NCBI GenBank assembly: GCA_022813625.1
Contig: JAKLMB010000018.1
Coordinates: forward strand, 434,001-498,000
DNA: 64,000 bases
Origin: Aaosphaeria pasadenensis
Taxonomy: Eukaryota > Ascomycota > Dothideomycetes > Pleosporales
Direction of reading: 5' to 3'
Under the pieces are notes generated by a model. That model was not told the DNA's origin and made no database searches. It worked only from the letters and a program-made list of their open reading frames with translations. Shown here in pieces: positions 1-10,648 of the stretch. The translations under genes were made by a program, and so were the position numbers. Positions within the stretch are counted from its first letter, which is position 1. The number at the start of each line of letters is the position of its first letter.

Positions 1-455
1 GCTCGCGCTGCTTGCGCTGGAGGCCTGGCTCGAGCTGGCGGCGGAAGTTGGGGTGGCAGATGGGGTGGTAACGGCGGCGGCGGGATACAGAGACGGGAGG
101 GCAGACTTTACGTCTGCGGGAAGGCCAGTGTACCAGGCAGGAGGGTTTCCGGCAGAGATGGAAGATGCGACTTCAGCGCCGAAGGAAGAGGGATTCTGGA
201 AGGCGGAGACCTGGACCTCTGGTGGGATAGCGGTGCGGAGGACGGAGAAGACAGACACGCCGACGCTGTTTACATGTTAGTATCGCGATGCGAATGTCAC
301 TGTGTATGCGATTCGGTAGGCAGAGGGAGTATGTTGGTTTCGATGCGACGTTGAGCAGAGGTGGGATCTAGGACGTACGGGTCGGTAGGGAAGGAGAGCT
401 GCGCGACAGCGCCTCCAGTGAGGGCGATGCCCACGGTGAGGCTCTTGAGATGCAT
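1..455 (-). CDS. Secreted Ala/Ser-rich small protein, partial at left edge
   Basis: Two exons on the minus strand, 455-379 and 265-1, with an intron 378-266 (donor GTACGT, branch ACTAAC, acceptor AACAG). The join completes a Pro codon in phase. The visible 114 residues begin MHLKSLTVGIALTGGAVAQ, a typical cleavable signal peptide. A compact segment follows with PPEVQVSAFQNPSSFGAEV, SSISAGNPPAWYTGLP and DVKSALPSLYP. A Ser/Ala/Thr-rich tail then runs off the window. The pattern of a small extracellular domain plus a Ser/Thr-rich linker is common in fungal wall or GPI-anchored proteins. I do not recognise a specific family and the C terminus, where an anchor signal would lie, is not visible. The frame stays open to base 1. 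The signal peptide and splice are well supported; the function is unknown. Confidence 0.75.
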
Positions 456-2695
456 CGCTACCTCAAGAGTCCAGAGTACGGTCTGGGAAATTGCGCGTCA
501 CCAGAGATGTGGTTGTTATCGGGTTGGGGAATTGGGATGAGCGAGTGTGGAGATGCGGTCGAAGTCGAAAGTGTGGAGCAAGATAGAATGAACGTGTGAG
601 AGACGGTGGTGATGGCGGGAGATGGGAGATGGAAGGGGTGAGGAAGCGCAGGATCTGGGGTGTTATTTGAAACAACAGGTTCCCCGTCGCCGTGTCACTA
701 CTGAAGGTTTTGGAGCTGGAGCTGGATCTGACTCGGGCTGGGGAGCTTTGCCTGGGCAGGGCATGGCAGGGCAGTCGGCGTCTACTAAAAACGATGCACA
801 CACGGTGTTGGCCAAACACGAGACGGGGCGCGGCACGAAGTGAGGTTTGGCAAAGGAGTGGCTTAAATTAAAGCGATGGGCACAAGACCAGACCAAACAG
901 CAAGCGAAATTCGATGCTCAATTGGTCTGGGGCCATCACGAAGCTGCACAGCTTGCAGAGCGTATGCAGTGTTTGTTCTTGTGGCGACGAATGCGCTGTC
1001 GCCCTCACAGCCCCGTCTACTCCAATGGCTCAATCTCAGCACATCCACAGACGGCCACATCACCGAAGCAAACAAACTCACCATCACATCATCTTTGTCA
1101 ATTTTGGTGAGCTGTTCTTCCCCACCTTGTCCGACACTCTGAACGAAGTCCGGCACGCAAGTCTGTCGTGAAATTTCGCATCTCAGAAAGCTTTGATTAG
1201 CAGGCCAATCAGAGACGCCAAACGGCGCCCCCTAAGCCAACATCTCATTTCCACTTTTTAAGCTACAGCTCTGACCAAGGGGACACCTCTGCTCTTCATT
1301 GTATACTACCTAACTAACCAACTAATTGTTTCTCTGTTGCTACCGGCTGCTCTGGTAACGGACGGAGATACCCTGCAAAACACTTTACACGCCTTGCATC
1401 GATCGCGTGCACTGTATCTGTATGTGCCTGGTGTCTCCGATGCAAGGTACGATCAATATACTTTGGGTCGCATCACGAGTTCACAACACTACCAGTAGTA
1501 ACTATCCCATCGTGGGTAATTACCTGGGTAACTGAAGAGGAAAAACAAACAAACGTCTGAGGCTGGCCTAGAACTCACCACACATACCAAGATCGCGAGT
1601 CTAGTTCCAAGAAGAACGGATGTCTTCTCCCCAAGACTGACCTACCAACCAACCGATCATATTGGCTAAGATGAGGTTAAATCGTTCGCCAATATGTATA
1701 CCACAGAACGGAGTATTGGTCACAGTATTGTGTATGAATTGATTTTTGCACATCGCAATTTCCCACCAGACGAACCCCCGACGTCGTGTGCCCACTGCCC
1801 AGCCGACATCGTTCGGCAGTCAAGACCTCAAGCCGGGTACGTTTCCCGGGCCCAGAGAACGGACGGGAGGAAGGGAGGCCCAAGCCGAATTTATCTACAT
1901 ATATAAGGCACATACGTCAAGATCGATCAGATCAAGATCAAGATCAATGATAGGCGCAGGGCGGGAGACAGACGGGCGTAGGCGCATCGCATCGCATCTA
2001 CCCGTTGGTGCCACCAACGTGCACCCATGCGCTTAACTACCTATGCTTTGCTTGATTGCGGACTTTGCGATGTGAGGTAATATATATTAAAAAATAAAGA
2101 ACAGCGAACGGGGTTTTTGATATGAAGATTGCGTTCTGATTCTTGATACGACCATACCTCCGTTTGAGGTGATCTGATGAAGTTGGCCCACAGGATCGAG
2201 TAAGTTACAACCATCACGCGAACAACTTTGACTGCATATATCATATGTAAGATGAGTTTGAGAAGAATGGCCAGAAGCATTTCTTACAGTCGTCAATTCA
2301 AGCGGGCTTGCTATGTCGATCAATGTCACGTTTTCATGCTTGTCACAGGATGGAGTGGTGGACATGAATGTTGTATCGCTAGGCTCGACCCAGGTAGATC
2401 GATCGGGATTATTCTTCTTTACCTTAAATGTTGACATAGTTGCAATCTCAGCAGCTCGGCAACTTGAGATCACTGGCCCCATCTCTCGAGATCAGGCGTT
2501 AGCATGGACGGTTATATCAAGAGTTCAGGTTTGTCAACACGAGTCGGCATGCGTGTTCGTGAGAAAAGGTACGTTTCCATATCCAGAGGGTATCAATATA
2601 TCAACCGAGATCCTACATCACACTTCCTCCTCCACATAGCCATCCTCAACCTCCCAACCCATCACTCAATCTCCCCATCACCTCGCCCCCTCCTC
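456..2695. other. Gene-free interval with no supported feature
   Basis: About 2.2 kb upstream of the secreted-protein gene and downstream of the small membrane protein. Several short ORFs lie on both strands, but none shows a domain, signal peptide or splice pattern I can defend. A degenerate AGATCA run is at 1921-1948, and a near-match (AACGGAGTA) to the recurring TACGGAGTA motif is at 1707-1715. The first few hundred bases presumably hold the promoter of the left-edge gene. Confidence 0.5.
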
Positions 2696-3097
2696 TTACC
2701 CCACAACAACCTTCCCCTTCCCCTTTCCCTTCTTATCCTTCCCGCCACCGCCAACCCACTTCCTCCACCCCTCCCCCTCAAGCGGCGGCAACTCCACCGC
2801 ATTCCCGCCCTCCTCCGCCCTCCTCACCCTCTCAATCTGCGCCTCCCTCTTCCCCCTCTTGACATACGGATTCCGCGCCTCGCTGCTGAAACAACAACAC
2901 TTCCGCCTGCCCCAGCCGAGGAGCCTGACTCGGGAAGAAGGGACCGTGAAGGCGATGAGCAGGCCGAGGACGAGCGCGCCGACGAGCGCGATGGGAATGG
3001 CCCAGAGGTATTGCTCTTTGTGGAGGGGCTTTGTTTGGAAGGGGGAGTCGGGGTCGGCGCGGGGGAGGATGTGGTGGTGGGGGGGTGGGAGTGGCAT
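2696..3097 (-). CDS. Small single-pass membrane protein with a cysteine cluster
   Basis: Intronless ORF of 133 residues. The N-terminal 30 residues are Pro/His-rich and polar. Residues 30-52 (YLWAIPIALVGALVLGLLIAF then TV) form one clear transmembrane helix. It is followed by a basic stretch (RVRLLGWGRRK) with three consecutive cysteines at 67-69, the usual setting for juxtamembrane palmitoylation. The rest is charged and ends in a Gly/Lys-rich tail. The positive-inside pattern suggests a cytosolic C terminus. Coding status rests on the sharp TM segment and the compositional layout; the opposite strand is also open in one frame but gives only low-complexity sequence. The family is not recognised and it may be lineage-restricted. 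The downstream aldo/keto reductase lies more than 1.3 kb away on the same strand. Confidence 0.6.
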   Translation of the reverse strand: MPLPPPHHHILPRADPDSPFQTKPLHKEQYLWAIPIALVGALVLGLLIAFTVPSSRVRLLGWGRRKCCCFSSEARNPYVKRGKREAQIERVRRAEEGGNAVELPPLEGEGWRKWVGGGGKDKKGKGKGKVVVG

Positions 3098-4454
3098 GTT
3101 GTTGTGATGGCGTTGTTGGAGAGTGTGCGTGTTGCCTTTTCACTCCTGTTCCTTCTCTTTTGCTCGTCGTTGATGTCGAGAATGGGTGGATGGGTGGGTT
3201 GAACAGTGTTGACTTGGGATTGTCACACCACTCTACTCTCTGACCTCTTTCCTTGCTCTTTCAAAAAGAATGAAAGGTTCAATGGCTCTTTCTCTTTCGC
3301 TTTGCACGCGCTCGATGCTCGATTTCAGAAGACCAATTGTTCCCAATTTACTGAACCAGGAAACCCGAATTTCAATCCCCTTCTTTTTCTTTTCTTCTTT
3401 CACAGAATTGGCTTAGGGGACGCAGTGTCAGGATTCCAGAAACAGACGAAGTCGAGTTCTATCAGTTGTTGTGATTTGAACAGGGGAAGAACAATGGTAT
3501 CTTCTTTCACAATGCAATGCGTCCGAGAAATATCCAGAACGACAAGCAGGTAAAGTGATGTAACGCCTGGTAAGAAACGAGTCGAGGCGAGGCGAAGCGA
3601 AGCGCAAAGGATATAAATACGGACCGCACCATGCGGCGAGGCTCTTCGGGGCGCTTACGTCCAAGCGAGAACTGTGCCTTACGATATGATACGTGTGTAG
3701 AGAGGGACGAAGAGGCACAGCTGCAGCTGCAGTTCAATGCTGGATGGAGTCCTTATGTGACATGTAACATCCCGTGTAGTGGGTTGGTGGGGGATTTGAG
3801 GTGATATGTACTCGTGGGTGGTAGTGTTCTGAAACTTGGGGGGATTGGATGGAGGTTGCTGCCTGGGTGGGAGTGCTTGGGGGAGATGTAGTCGAAGTAA
3901 GCTCGTATTATTTTCAGGCAACCAGCCGTGTAGGTTAAAGACATGGCCGGGGGGGAAGTGATTGGATGGAATGGTCGTCAAGCGTTTTTTGCTTGATTGG
4001 AAAAACTGTAAATAAATTAGAATGCTGGGGAGATGGACGAGGTGGGATATGGATTAAGATATCATTTTAATGGGTTGGGCAAGAAAAAGGCAACGACTGT
4101 AAAGTTCGGCAATTCCAAAAGTAATGAAGGCAGCGAACTCCGAAGGACAGGCATGTTGGATTGGTTGGCACCCTGATAGGAATTCTGTGCCCGCAACTGT
4201 ATGTTTGCGAGTATGTTTACAAGGCTATTAGGGAGTTCACTGGGTTACAATATAACTTAAAATGGTTAATATGCGGGTTCGTTCTACTTTCAACTGGCTA
4301 CAACACACTCTACAATAAGTAGCCAAAACAGAGCTGTGAATAGATAGTCAGGAACGCGAAAAAAACGGGCGGAGACAATGATGGAAATATTGTATTGCTT
4401 CTACATATTTTTGTTATTCATGTGCACGTCTAGTCTTGGTCGACGCAATCATTC
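3098..4454. other. Gene-free interval
   Basis: About 1.36 kb between two minus-strand genes. It should contain the promoter of the small membrane protein (right after 3097) and the 3' end of the aldo/keto reductase (near 4454). Only short ORFs are present, and no tRNA-like or repeat structure was seen. Confidence 0.5.
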
Positions 4455-5631
4455 TTATTTCCTCTTGCCATCCAAATCGGTGTAGAAGTCCCAAGAGAAC
4501 CTTGCACTTGGATCGTTGAAGCGCAACTTCTTGTCGATGTTCTCGATCTTCTTGACCTCCTCATCGGACAATTCGAAATCGCCCTCCAAGTTTGCCTTGA
4601 TCCTCGACTCAGTCTTCGACTTGGGGAGCACGGAATGCCCCTTTGCGATACCCCATGCGAGCGCGACCTGCGCGCCCGTCTTGCCGTGCTTCTTGCCGAT
4701 CTCGACGAGAACAGGGTCGTCCATGAGCTTGCCAATGCCCTTGCCGGAGTCGTAGATTTCGTTCTGGTTGCCAAAGGGCGAGTACTGGGTGACGTGGATG
4801 CCCTTCTCCTTGTGGAACTGCGTGAATTCATTTTGCTGGAGCCAGGGGTGCAGCTCGAGCTGGTGAGCTGCTGGGACTACATCCGTCTCCTTTAGCAGGC
4901 GCTCAAGCTCTGCGCGGCTGAAGTTGGAGATTCCGATCGCCTTCGTCTTGCCGGACTTCAGGGCTTTCTCCATGGCTTTGTAGGTGCTGACGTAGTCTGT
5001 GTCGCCGGGCTTGACATTGTCGTTTGCGTCCTTGGGGAACATGTCGTCGCCACGGGCGAATGGCGACGGCCAGTGCATGAGGTACAAGTCAACATAGTCG
5101 GTGCCGAGATCTTTCAGCGAGGCGTCGAGGGCCTTCTCGACGTCATCGGGGTGGTGGGAGTTGTTCCACAGCTTGGTGGTGATGAAGATCTGATCACGTG
5201 GGATGCCGGAGTCCTTGATCGCCTTGCCTACGGCTGGCTCTGTGCCGTAGATGCGGGCGGTGTCGATGTGACGGTAGCCTGCCTTGAGGGCAATTGATAC
5301 GGCCTCATGCTGAGCATCTTTGTCCTGGAGAAGGTGTCAATGGATGAGGATTGCCATGGCGGGGAATGGAATTGAGACTGACCTGCCAGGTACCGAAACC
5401 AAGGGCGGGAATCTTCGCTCCGGTGTTGAGAGTGTGCGTGGTGCCTTTGTGAGCCATTCTGAATTGATATCCTCTTGATTTCGTGACTGAGACTGTCGGG
5501 CTGTTGAGATGGGCGGTGGTTTGGGAGAGCCGTGAAGTGGCAGTTCGAAGGACTTTATGTGACGTAGCGGCGAACATGTTCTCGCGTTTTGAAAGATGGT
5601 AGGCAGTAGCTTTGAGTACTGTGGACCTCAA
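4455..5631 (-). CDS. Aldo/keto reductase, with possible organelle-targeting N-terminal extension
   Basis: Exons 5631-5383 and 5324-4455, intron 5382-5325 (GTCAGT..CCAG), phase 0, total 372 residues. It is an NADPH-dependent carbonyl/aldehyde reductase of the AKR TIM-barrel family. The catalytic tetrad is visible: Asp104 and Tyr109 in IDTARIYGTE, Lys134 in TTKLW and His167 in LYLMHWP. The C-terminal cofactor region has PKSKTESRIKAN. The core AKR fold begins near residue 59 (MAHKGTTHTLNTGAKIP), the usual start for ~310-residue fungal AKRs. The 58 residues before it are rich in Arg, Ser, Thr and Ala and lack acidic residues except near residue 17, resembling a mitochondrial presequence. In-frame Met codons are at 5631, 5577 and 5457. 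The gene is divergently paired with the Nudix gene across 531 bp. The substrate cannot be read from sequence. Confidence 0.92.
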
Positions 5632-6162
5632 CTGGCCATTTTCATCATTTTCATGCAGTTCCCGAGGTCGTTAAAGCGCTTTGTAATCGTCATTGGCACG
5701 TTTGGATGCAACTAGAACTTCGGCGTTCGCGTCTAGTCTATGACGTTTCCCCTCGCGGATCCATTTAGGGACAGGGGAAAACCCAATGATGCTCGACGAG
5801 GCGGAGAGTTAGTGTGTAAATACGAGACGGGCCGCGGCACCCATCTTTAGTGGCTTCCAATATCAAAGATAACATTGTGCGGTTTCGTCATCAAGAGGAT
5901 CGAAGATACATGCACCAAATGGATGTTTGGGGCCAAAGCAATTACAATAGATGATGAGGTCCAGTAATGTCGTTCTCCCACAGTAAGACGAGTCACGTGT
6001 CCACGCGACATGTCCAATTATATTTTGTTTAGATTGACTGTTGTAGGCTCCCATGTCTTTCAGCTACAGACCAAACGTGTTTGATTTTAAACCCAACAGA
6101 TATCAACGTGACCATATCATCAAGAGCACTTTCGATCTTCAACTAGGCGATCAGTATTCGCA
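5632..6162. promoter_or_regulatory. Shared divergent promoter region (aldo/keto reductase / Nudix)
   Basis: This 531-bp interval separates two divergently transcribed start codons, so it must hold both promoters and 5' UTRs. No strong TATA or named operator could be assigned by eye. Short ORFs inside it are not supported. Confidence 0.5.
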
Positions 6163-6732
6163 ATGGCACAATCACCATTCCCAAACCAGCAACTCACGTC
6201 ATCACAATTCGTCGAGTCATGCGGTGCGATATTGTTCTCCCTCCCTCGAGCACCAGCATCAAAACTCGAAGTCTGTATCTTAAAGTACCTTCCCCGCGAC
6301 CAATACATACTCCCCAAGGGCCGTCGCAACGTCGGCGAGTCCCGGGCTGCAGCCGCCCTGCGCGAAGTCACCGAAGAGACAGGACATGCATGCAAACTGC
6401 TCCCCGTGACGATGGCAACTCGCGCTACGGATAGCAAAGACGACCCGGGAGCTGGGGATCGAGTGAGAGTGATAGAAGAGAGTACGGAGCCTTTTATGGT
6501 GACTGTGCGCCAATTAGGAGGCGATAAAGGAGCAAAGATTATATGGTGGTTCATTGCTGTTGTGTCAGAGGCAGAAGACGGGTCGAACGGGAACGGGGGA
6601 GAGGATCAGTTCCGCGCGGAATGGTGTTCCTGTGAAGACGCCGTGGAAAGATTGCATTTCGAGACGGACAGGGATGTTTTGAGGACTGCGATAAGTCTTG
6701 TACAAGAAACCATAAAATCGGGCAAGTACTGA
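6163..6732 (+). CDS. Nudix hydrolase, diphosphoinositol polyphosphate / diadenosine polyphosphate hydrolase-like
   Basis: Intronless, 189 residues. The Nudix box is complete: G at about residue 53 (ILPKGRRNVGES), then the REVTEETG core, matching GX5EX7REUXEEXGU. The glutamates of REVTEE coordinate the Mg ions. The preceding SCGAILFSLP and LEVCILKYLPRDQYILPKG match the opening strands of the family. The KGRRN.GES form of the box resembles eukaryotic DIPP/Aps1 enzymes, which cleave diphosphate bonds of inositol pyrophosphates and dinucleoside polyphosphates. That assignment is by resemblance; substrate choice in Nudix enzymes is hard to predict. A 30-residue insert rich in Asp/Gly/Glu follows the box. 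No targeting signal is seen, so it is probably cytosolic. Confidence 0.88.
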   Translation: MAQSPFPNQQLTSSQFVESCGAILFSLPRAPASKLEVCILKYLPRDQYILPKGRRNVGESRAAAALREVTEETGHACKLLPVTMATRATDSKDDPGAGDRVRVIEESTEPFMVTVRQLGGDKGAKIIWWFIAVVSEAEDGSNGNGGEDQFRAEWCSCEDAVERLHFETDRDVLRTAISLVQETIKSGKY

Positions 6733-7896
6733 ACATGGGTCTTGATATAAGCTAGTTCATTTTCTGGTAAACAACAGCAAAGTAGCATCACCATTTACAT
6801 ATCAGGAGCATGTTTTCCTACACAAGTTCAGAATTACCTCTCCTTTCAGTAAGAACGTAACAGCTATTCTTCACCACTGCAATATATCGCGTTGGAGGTG
6901 CTGGAGACACGGCGCTGTCTTCATTTCAGGACACTGTGGTTGCGGACATTGGAGGTTGCTATTGCTGCCGAAGGTTGTGAAGCTTTAGGCTAGGGGGAAA
7001 CAATTAAAGAAATGAATGTGCAATGTCTATCAATTAGATTATGACGACGACAACAAGGAGACAAGAGAAAGGTTTCTTGGTTGTACCGGAAGGGACGGTC
7101 CCCATTGTGCAATGTTAATTTTGATGAAGCAGAGGGAAAAACAACAATGCTCATTGTACTCGCAGTGAAAACGAGTTTCTGGGCCCTCCCAACACTCACC
7201 GTCACACCGGTGCGATCTTGTTTCTGTCTAGACCTTTGTGGTTGCAAAGGGCGGGACGGGATCGGGTACCTGGCTCACGGTAGCGGGTGAAAGGTATGAG
7301 GTAACAATGGAGACGGGAGAGTCTGATACTGGACAAAGCGTTGAATAATCTACACCGAGCATGATAATGGGGTGTGCGACCTGTCGGGCACAATGCCTTT
7401 TGAGGTACTATTTCCAAAGTAAGCAGCTTTTTAAACAACGACTTGCTCATAATGTACAGTGTTACTTCAATGATGGTGATTGTATTTTTCATGATAGGGA
7501 GTCTGTTGCGGGCTACGGTGACTATTACCAGGTGACGCTCATCCCTTGTTACCTTCGACATTCATGTAACATCCGCAATCACCAAGACACTGCAACGTTC
7601 CAATAAGAAATTACGATTGGAAAGATCACCACAAACATTTGCCAGAGACACTGATTCCAAATAAGGAGATAGGGATTAATTCTATCTATGCACGCTTAAA
7701 GGTATGATCGCTTGAACCTGATGAAGTGATGGAGAAGCTCTCGTGCTCCATGAGCGATAGACTCATCAGATGTAGCCTGACCTCGCCTAAAGAGATCAGG
7801 GAATATTTACGAGTAGCAACGAGTCGATATATGTATGTGTGGTGCGAATAAGAAACTTGTGAAAATAGCACCCGAACACTGAGACAACAAATTGAA
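6733..7896. other. Convergent 3' interval, no gene seen
   Basis: About 1.16 kb between the 3' ends of the Nudix gene (+) and the LPMO gene (-). It holds their 3' UTRs and terminators. One exact TACGAGTA motif lies at 7808-7815. Short ORFs on both strands lack any recognisable feature. Confidence 0.5.
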
Positions 7897-9093
7897 TCAC
7901 GCGTGAAGGATCATGCCTCGCAACTTGTTGGCGCGCTCAGTGCGGAGGACGTAGTCACGCTTCACTTTCGCGATCGCACCGTCTTGACACTTGGTACCAG
8001 GAGCAACGGGCTGCCAGACAACTCTGCCGTGGTTGCAGATGCCAAATTTGTCACTTCCGTTGCAGAGGATCGTACCCTGGTCTCCGCAAGTTGTGTTTCC
8101 GGGAGCCGGTGTAGGAGCGTTCGAGGGCTGCGCAGCCGGTGCTGATGATGCCGTGGGCTCAGAGGGTCTATTGAAGATCGATGTCGTGTTTGACGGGGCT
8201 ACGGAAGGCTGACCTATAGACCCTGTTCCAGCAGGAACAGTGACAGTGACGAGAGTATGAACGGTGGACGTAACTGGGACTACTTGTGAGGCGACAGGCG
8301 AGGTCGGAGCAACAGACGAATCTATAGTTGATGGACCCACAACTTTGGTGCCAGGAGGTGTCCACAAACCATTATTGAAAGTGGTAGGCTTCGAGGGGGG
8401 AGTACCATTGCCTGGTGCTGTTGGTGAAGCTCCTGGCGAGCCAGAGACAGGGGGACCACCACAAAGAGGAGCGAAGGGACCCGCTCCAATCCGTGTTGTG
8501 TACTTTCCTGGATTTTCGAAGATGTAGTCGAAGGAAGGCTCGTTCTTGCAAGATGTAGTAGCGAGGTTTGCGACGGCCATATCTGGCAATGCGTTGAATG
8601 CGGCTGCATCATCACTTCCACCGGAAACCTTGATGGGCGCGCAATTCATGTAGAATTCGCGATTGCCAATCTTGTTCATCCAAGTCCAGGCCATCGTACC
8701 CTCGCCGTTTGGAAGCTCCTTGGGGATGGAGAACGGGAAGGTCGCTGGCTTGTCGACTCCAGGGCAGCCACCTTCAATCGAGTAGATGACTTTGAACTTG
8801 GAGTCTTTAGTGGGCTGCTTGTCGGTTGTGACGGAAATCTGGCAAGATCCTCCAGCATGGACAGCAGACCCGTTGAATGAGAGGGTTTGCTGCGAGCCCA
8901 CCTGCCAGTCATTCATCTTCGTAACTTGATATTGTCCGCCAGCGCCGACCTTGCAAGGAAAGTCGCTGCCATCGGATCTGAGGGGACTGTTGTCTGGATG
9001 CCCGAACGGCTCAGGATTGGCCATGATCATATGTCCATAGGCTGAGGGGAGAAGGCCAAGGCCCAACAAGATGAAGGGTTGTGCAAACATCAT
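7897..9093 (-). CDS. Secreted lytic polysaccharide monooxygenase, family AA11 (chitin-active type)
   Basis: Intronless, 398 residues. A signal peptide ends at AYG|HMIMANP, leaving His21 as the mature N terminus, as the copper histidine brace of LPMOs requires. The second copper histidine is His79 in SAVHAGGSCQ, and the axial Tyr is probably Tyr148 in EFYMNCAPI. Cysteines at 47, 84, 110 and 151 fit the AA11 disulfide pattern. The catalytic domain runs to about residue 215 (APLCGGPP). A Pro/Ser/Thr-rich linker follows. A C-terminal Cys-containing module (CGDQGTILCNGSDKFGICNHG...KCQDGA) resembles the X278-type appendage often fused to AA11 enzymes and thought to bind chitin. AA11 enzymes oxidatively cleave chitin outside the cell, using an electron donor. 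The chitin preference is family knowledge, not shown here. Confidence 0.93.
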   Translation of the reverse strand: MMFAQPFILLGLGLLPSAYGHMIMANPEPFGHPDNSPLRSDGSDFPCKVGAGGQYQVTKMNDWQVGSQQTLSFNGSAVHAGGSCQISVTTDKQPTKDSKFKVIYSIEGGCPGVDKPATFPFSIPKELPNGEGTMAWTWMNKIGNREFYMNCAPIKVSGGSDDAAAFNALPDMAVANLATTSCKNEPSFDYIFENPGKYTTRIGAGPFAPLCGGPPVSGSPGASPTAPGNGTPPSKPTTFNNGLWTPPGTKVVGPSTIDSSVAPTSPVASQVVPVTSTVHTLVTVTVPAGTGSIGQPSVAPSNTTSIFNRPSEPTASSAPAAQPSNAPTPAPGNTTCGDQGTILCNGSDKFGICNHGRVVWQPVAPGTKCQDGAIAKVKRDYVLRTERANKLRGMILHA

Positions 9094-9400
9094 CGGTGTT
9101 GGTCTAGCTAGAGATGAAGGGGTAGTCGTAGGGCGATAAAGGGTTGATTTCTGACGTTAAGGATAGGTTGTATGGGATCAAGAGGGGTTGAATGTGAAGT
9201 AAAGGTTGAGTTTTGAATGGCGAAAAGGGAAGGAGGAACGGGATATGTAGTGTTTATAACCCTGGGCAAGGGAGCGAGTGATTGAGCGAGTAAGAGAAAT
9301 GTACAATGTTGATTAGGCTACAATGGGGCTGGGGGACAATAAGACAATGGGTCAGTCAAAGAAGTGAAGCTGAGTTTGGTGCGTTTGGGTGAATGTTCTA
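9094..9400 (-). promoter_or_regulatory. Likely promoter of the AA11 LPMO gene
   Basis: On the minus strand a TATAAA lies at 9258-9253, about 160 bases before the start codon, a plausible TATA box for an inducible secreted-enzyme gene. One CTGGGG at 9329-9334 fits the CreA carbon-repression consensus SYGGRG. A single copy is weak evidence, since the consensus is short. Confidence 0.35.
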
Positions 9401-10648
9401 TGTGAACAACGTGAGGCGCTTTGTGTATGGTCGTGCACCGCTTTCACTAATACTGTATACACACCATTCATCACCTATTGGCTTTACATCACACTGTGAT
9501 GTGATGATTCCTGTAGCTTGCAAAACGTCGTACCTAAACAAATGACAAATATACACGTGCTGCATCATCGCTAAGCTGAGCTTGCTGTCTGCCATGATTG
9601 TTCCTTGGGTGGGGGCAAAGTAGACCTAATGTGTATGTACCAATCCTGTCTATGGAGGAAGATACAGATGTAAGCTGGCTTTCTGACATTCGGGCATCTC
9701 CCTCATTTTATACGAGTACATTGAAGGCACATCCAAGACACAGTCCTTTTAGACAAGTGTGGGAGAGAGATTGTGGCAAATCAAGACAGTGGACGAATGC
9801 CGAATGTAGCAATCAGCTGTCGACATGTGTGATTAGTGTACGGGTTAGTCGTTATCTCCTATACGATATAGAAGCTGCATGGCGTGAACCTTGAAAGGAT
9901 GGGTAGTACTGATATGATATTTGGTACTAGTGTTGAGCACTGGCAGAGACACAATGCCCGCATGTGGATGAAGGCAACGCGGACTCGCGCCTTATGGCTG
10001 ACACCAGTAAGATGGATGTAATAGAAACGGGAAAATATTCCAGTGGAAGAGGAGCATGACTGATGGAAAAACGCAGAAGAAGTAACCTGGTAAGGCGAGC
10101 CGTCACGAGTAAAGCATTCCAGAAACGAGCGAAAGAAGGGAACTTTGCTCCATAATAGTGCTACTTGGATGAATAACAAGGCTTGCGAATCAAATGCGTG
10201 TTTACTATATGTTGGGAGCGAGTGCACACCTCGTTAATATTCAACATGCAGGGAGTGAAGTGAAGGATAGTGAATTGGAATGAGTTGGAGATGTGAGGGT
10301 GAAGATGAAGATGAAGGTGAAGTGCAAGGGCGATTGGAGGATGTTGAATCAAATCACACTAGTCCCCTTTCGGATCACGATCTTGGCGAACCGTCGATGC
10401 GATCTCGAACCGCGAAACTCTTCAACATTCATTCGGAAACCTGTCGCAACATCTATCCAATAAGGCCGGAAAGTATCTTCGATCTGGCGTTAAAATCCGA
10501 GCACACCGTAGTGCGACATCAATTCCTTCTCCACACGCTAAAGCGCTTCCAACACCAGCGAATAACCCCCCTGCGACGCGTCGACGTTCGCGAGCTCTTC
10601 TGAGCTGCCCTAGTTTTCGCAAAACCCTCGTCGCGCCCAGCAGCACTC
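9401..10648. other. Rest of the divergent LPMO / SNF5 interval
   Basis: About 1.25 kb upstream of the Snf5-like gene, which starts at 10649. An exact TACGAGTA motif lies at 9711-9718. The last few hundred bases, including an ORF at 10280-10603, read as 5' UTR and promoter rather than protein. No other feature is supported. Confidence 0.45.

Noticed and set aside
2087..2482. 131-codon minus-strand ORF
   Set aside because: No recognisable motif or codon bias; lies in an otherwise featureless spacer.
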